Below, piece after piece: positions 6,422 to 7,452 of a stretch of 7,452 nucleotides of DNA (within the stretch, counting starts at the first letter, position 1; every line of letters begins with the position of its first letter). Position numbers and translations under genes: made by a program. This DNA is from a bacterium (GTDB lineage: Bacteria; JACRDZ01; JAJRWM01): the NCBI GenBank assembly GCA_024276815.1, contig JAJRWM010000152.1, positions 1-7,452 on the forward strand, in the 5' to 3' direction. The notes beneath the pieces were generated by a model, which saw only the letters and a program-made list of their open reading frames with translations, searched no databases and had not been told where the DNA came from.

Positions 6422-6520
6422 ACAAAAGTCTCTTTTTTCAACTCGTGAACAACCTCGCTAAATATTTTCTATCGAATAGTTAATGGTAATGTGTCCATCT
6501 TTTGGGGGAAAGCCCTTCTT

Positions 6521-6547
6521 TGTCATTCCCGTTGACACGGAATGACA
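6521..6547. repeat. GTCATTCC-type palindromic repeat
   Basis: TGTCATTCC pairs with GGAATGACA, and after a single bulged C two further pairs (GT/AC) close a TGAC loop, giving an 11-bp stem. Hairpins beginning GTCATTCCCG and ending CGGAATGAC are a very common dispersed intergenic repeat type in many bacterial genomes. It lies 100 bases after the pyrC stop and before the promoter of the next gene. It has no T-run, so it is not a standard terminator, although the stem may stall or protect the pyr transcript end. Confidence 0.65.
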
Positions 6548-6614
6548 CTGGCGGTTCTCCCACTTCATTGACGGGTTACAGTTACTGGTAATTGTGCGGC
6601 GGCGAACCGGTTTA

Positions 6615-6623
6615 TGCTATGAT
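6615..6623 (+). promoter_or_regulatory. Candidate extended -10 promoter of the membrane signalling genes
   Basis: TGCTATGAT is a TGn extended -10 with a TATGAT hexamer (five of six). The -35 region is poor: TTGTGC lies 20 bases upstream, and the 17-base position is TGCGGC. Extended -10 promoters can work without a good -35. Transcription would start near 6630, leaving a leader of about 59 nt. Confidence 0.45.
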
Positions 6624-6688
6624 ATTACCCAAGCGGTTATTGTTGTTTGTCATATTTTAACAAGCAGAAGAAATTGCTGAGGTGTAAA

Positions 6689-6961
6689 ATGACGTTCCAG
6701 GAAAGCGAAATCGCTAACCTTATTTTAGGTGTTGTTTCTCTCCTGATACTGGAATTTGTTTACCGGGACCGGAAAAGGGTGAAAACCCGGCTGAAATTTA
6801 TTTACCTGGGTTTTCTCCTGATTATAAGCGGTTATATCTTCACCGTGATTGAAGGCGTGTTGTGGCACGATTTCTTTAATTTTCTCGAACATCTTTCCTA
6901 TGCCTTGTCAGGCATCTCTTTCGCGGCAGGCTGCTGGGTCTTCAAGCAGGATGCGGAGTAG
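6689..6961 (+). CDS. Small three-helix membrane protein, function unknown
   Basis: A 90-residue protein with three predicted membrane helices: about 8-25, 36-54 and 66-85. A strongly basic loop (YRDRKRVKTRLK) lies between the first two, so that loop should face the cytoplasm. Conserved-looking polar residues flank helix 3: Glu55, His60-Asp61 and Glu67-His68. I do not recognise a named family. I chose ATG at 6689 because GAGG lies six bases upstream; the frame is open to a TTG at 6647, which has no good site. Six bases separate its TAG stop from the next gene, whose first 90 residues have the same three-helix layout. It is therefore probably a stand-alone relative or partner of that sensor's membrane domain, which is inference from size, order and motif spacing. 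Confidence 0.75.
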   Translation: MTFQESEIANLILGVVSLLILEFVYRDRKRVKTRLKFIYLGFLLIISGYIFTVIEGVLWHDFFNFLEHLSYALSGISFAAGCWVFKQDAE

Positions 6962-6967
6962 ATAACG

Positions 6968-7452
6968 ATGACTATTAACGCGATCTCGGTTCTTGATCTC
7001 ATTTCAACGATCAGTTTCAGCATTGCCCTGGGCATTCTTTTGTTTAAGGTTAAAGGCAAAACGACGGCTTCGCAATCCATCTGGTCGCTGGGTTTATGTT
7101 TTGTGGTCTATATTTTTGTCGGCGTTTCCAACGTACTGGAACACGCGGATATCACGGCTTATTTTGATTCCTATGAGGATCACCTGGAAATTATCTTTAT
7201 TCCACTGTTCCTTTACTTCCTCTACTCGTTTTATAACAGTGAAGAACTGCTCCAACTCCAGAAAGCGGATGAAGCGTTAAAAAAGGCGCTGGCGGAATCG
7301 AGACAGCGGCAAACCGAGATTGCCGCTCTGCTGGAAAGCTCACACTCAATTTTGGAGGCTCATGATTTTAAAGAAACCGCCCGTTTGATCTTTGATCCCT
7401 GTAAATCACTGCTGGGAGCCACAGCCGGATATGTTGCCATGCTGGCTTCCAA
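6968..7452 (+). CDS. Membrane sensor protein with GAF domain, N-terminal part (probable sensor kinase or similar)
   Basis: The frame runs from ATG at 6968 to the window edge with no stop: 161 full codons, incomplete at the 3' end. GGAG at 6955-6958 lies nine bases upstream. Three predicted membrane helices occupy about 8-27, 39-57 and 73-89. Next comes a charged coiled coil (about 92-123, EELLQLQKADEALKKAL...), then the first helix and strand of a GAF domain from about 125: LLESSHSILE, ARLIFDPCKSLLGA, TAGYVAML. Proteins with this order usually continue into PAS, histidine-kinase, GGDEF or HD domains; which one applies cannot be seen. GAF domains bind small ligands or relay signals, and the membrane part is likely the input. 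It is probably co-transcribed with the three-helix gene just upstream. Confidence 0.85.
   Translation, partial: MTINAISVLDLISTISFSIALGILLFKVKGKTTASQSIWSLGLCFVVYIFVGVSNVLEHADITAYFDSYEDHLEIIFIPLFLYFLYSFYNSEELLQLQKADEALKKALAESRQRQTEIAALLESSHSILEAHDFKETARLIFDPCKSLLGATAGYVAMLAS

Larger units (their letters stand above)
6422..6688. other. Intergenic region downstream of pyrC
   Basis: These 267 bases hold an AT-rich dyad right after the pyrC stop, the GTCATTCC palindrome, a candidate extended -10 promoter and the ribosome-binding site of the next gene. No reading frame with recognisable content was found, apart from a possible TTG-initiated 14-residue extension of the downstream membrane protein. 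Confidence 0.5.

Noticed and set aside
6424-6440. Intrinsic terminator after pyrC (AAAAGTCTCTTTTTT)
   Set aside because: The stem is five A/T-rich pairs with almost no G-C content. The T-run is part of the stem, so it is too weak to call.
6993-7280. Plus-strand 95-codon frame overlapping the membrane sensor gene
   Set aside because: It is the +1-shifted shadow of the true frame starting at 6968, which has an SD, membrane helices, a coiled coil and GAF features and stays open to the window edge.

Overview
The window carries ordinary bacterial housekeeping genes plus the start of a membrane signalling locus. Start codons are ATG and GTG, Shine-Dalgarno (SD) sites are clear, and a consensus sigma70-type promoter is present. 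The pyr genes combine a PyrR regulator with class I dihydroorotase and aspartate carbamoyltransferase. That grouping occurs in Firmicutes, Chloroflexi and several uncultured phyla. Together with the COG1449-type GH57 enzyme, the small DUF2582-like winged-helix protein and REP-like palindromic repeats, it suggests an environmental, possibly uncultured bacterium. The phylum cannot be fixed from this window.

Left part (1-3334). A 53-codon tail of a plus-strand gene (1-159) converges on a minus-strand group read in the order winged-helix protein (3334-3134), engB ribosome-assembly GTPase (3077-2469) and GH57 alpha-glucan-active enzyme (2485-248). engB and GH57 overlap by 17 bases, and 56 bases separate the winged-helix gene from engB, so one transcript is plausible.

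Middle (3335-6421). A 332-base divergent intergenic region holds a weak minus-strand promoter, a palindromic repeat and a strong plus-strand promoter. The strong promoter drives pyrR-pyrB-pyrC, whose genes overlap by four bases at each junction (ATGA, then GTGA). PyrB and PyrC catalyse the second and third steps of de novo pyrimidine synthesis, and PyrR is the UMP/PRPP-sensing regulator or uracil phosphoribosyltransferase. The predicted leader is only about 19 nt, so the Bacillus-type attenuator cannot fit there.

Right part (6422-7452). A 267-base gap with a GTCATTCC-type palindrome and an extended -10 promoter precedes a 90-residue three-helix membrane protein. Six bases later comes a second three-helix protein with a coiled coil and the start of a GAF domain, which runs off the window. 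The two membrane modules share the same layout and look like a tandem-duplicated sensor input domain.

I see no CRISPR array, tRNA, rRNA, transposase or phage gene, and no convincing new defence or biosynthetic system. The best leads are the paired three-helix modules, the leaderless pyrR arrangement and the two-part dispersed repeat.
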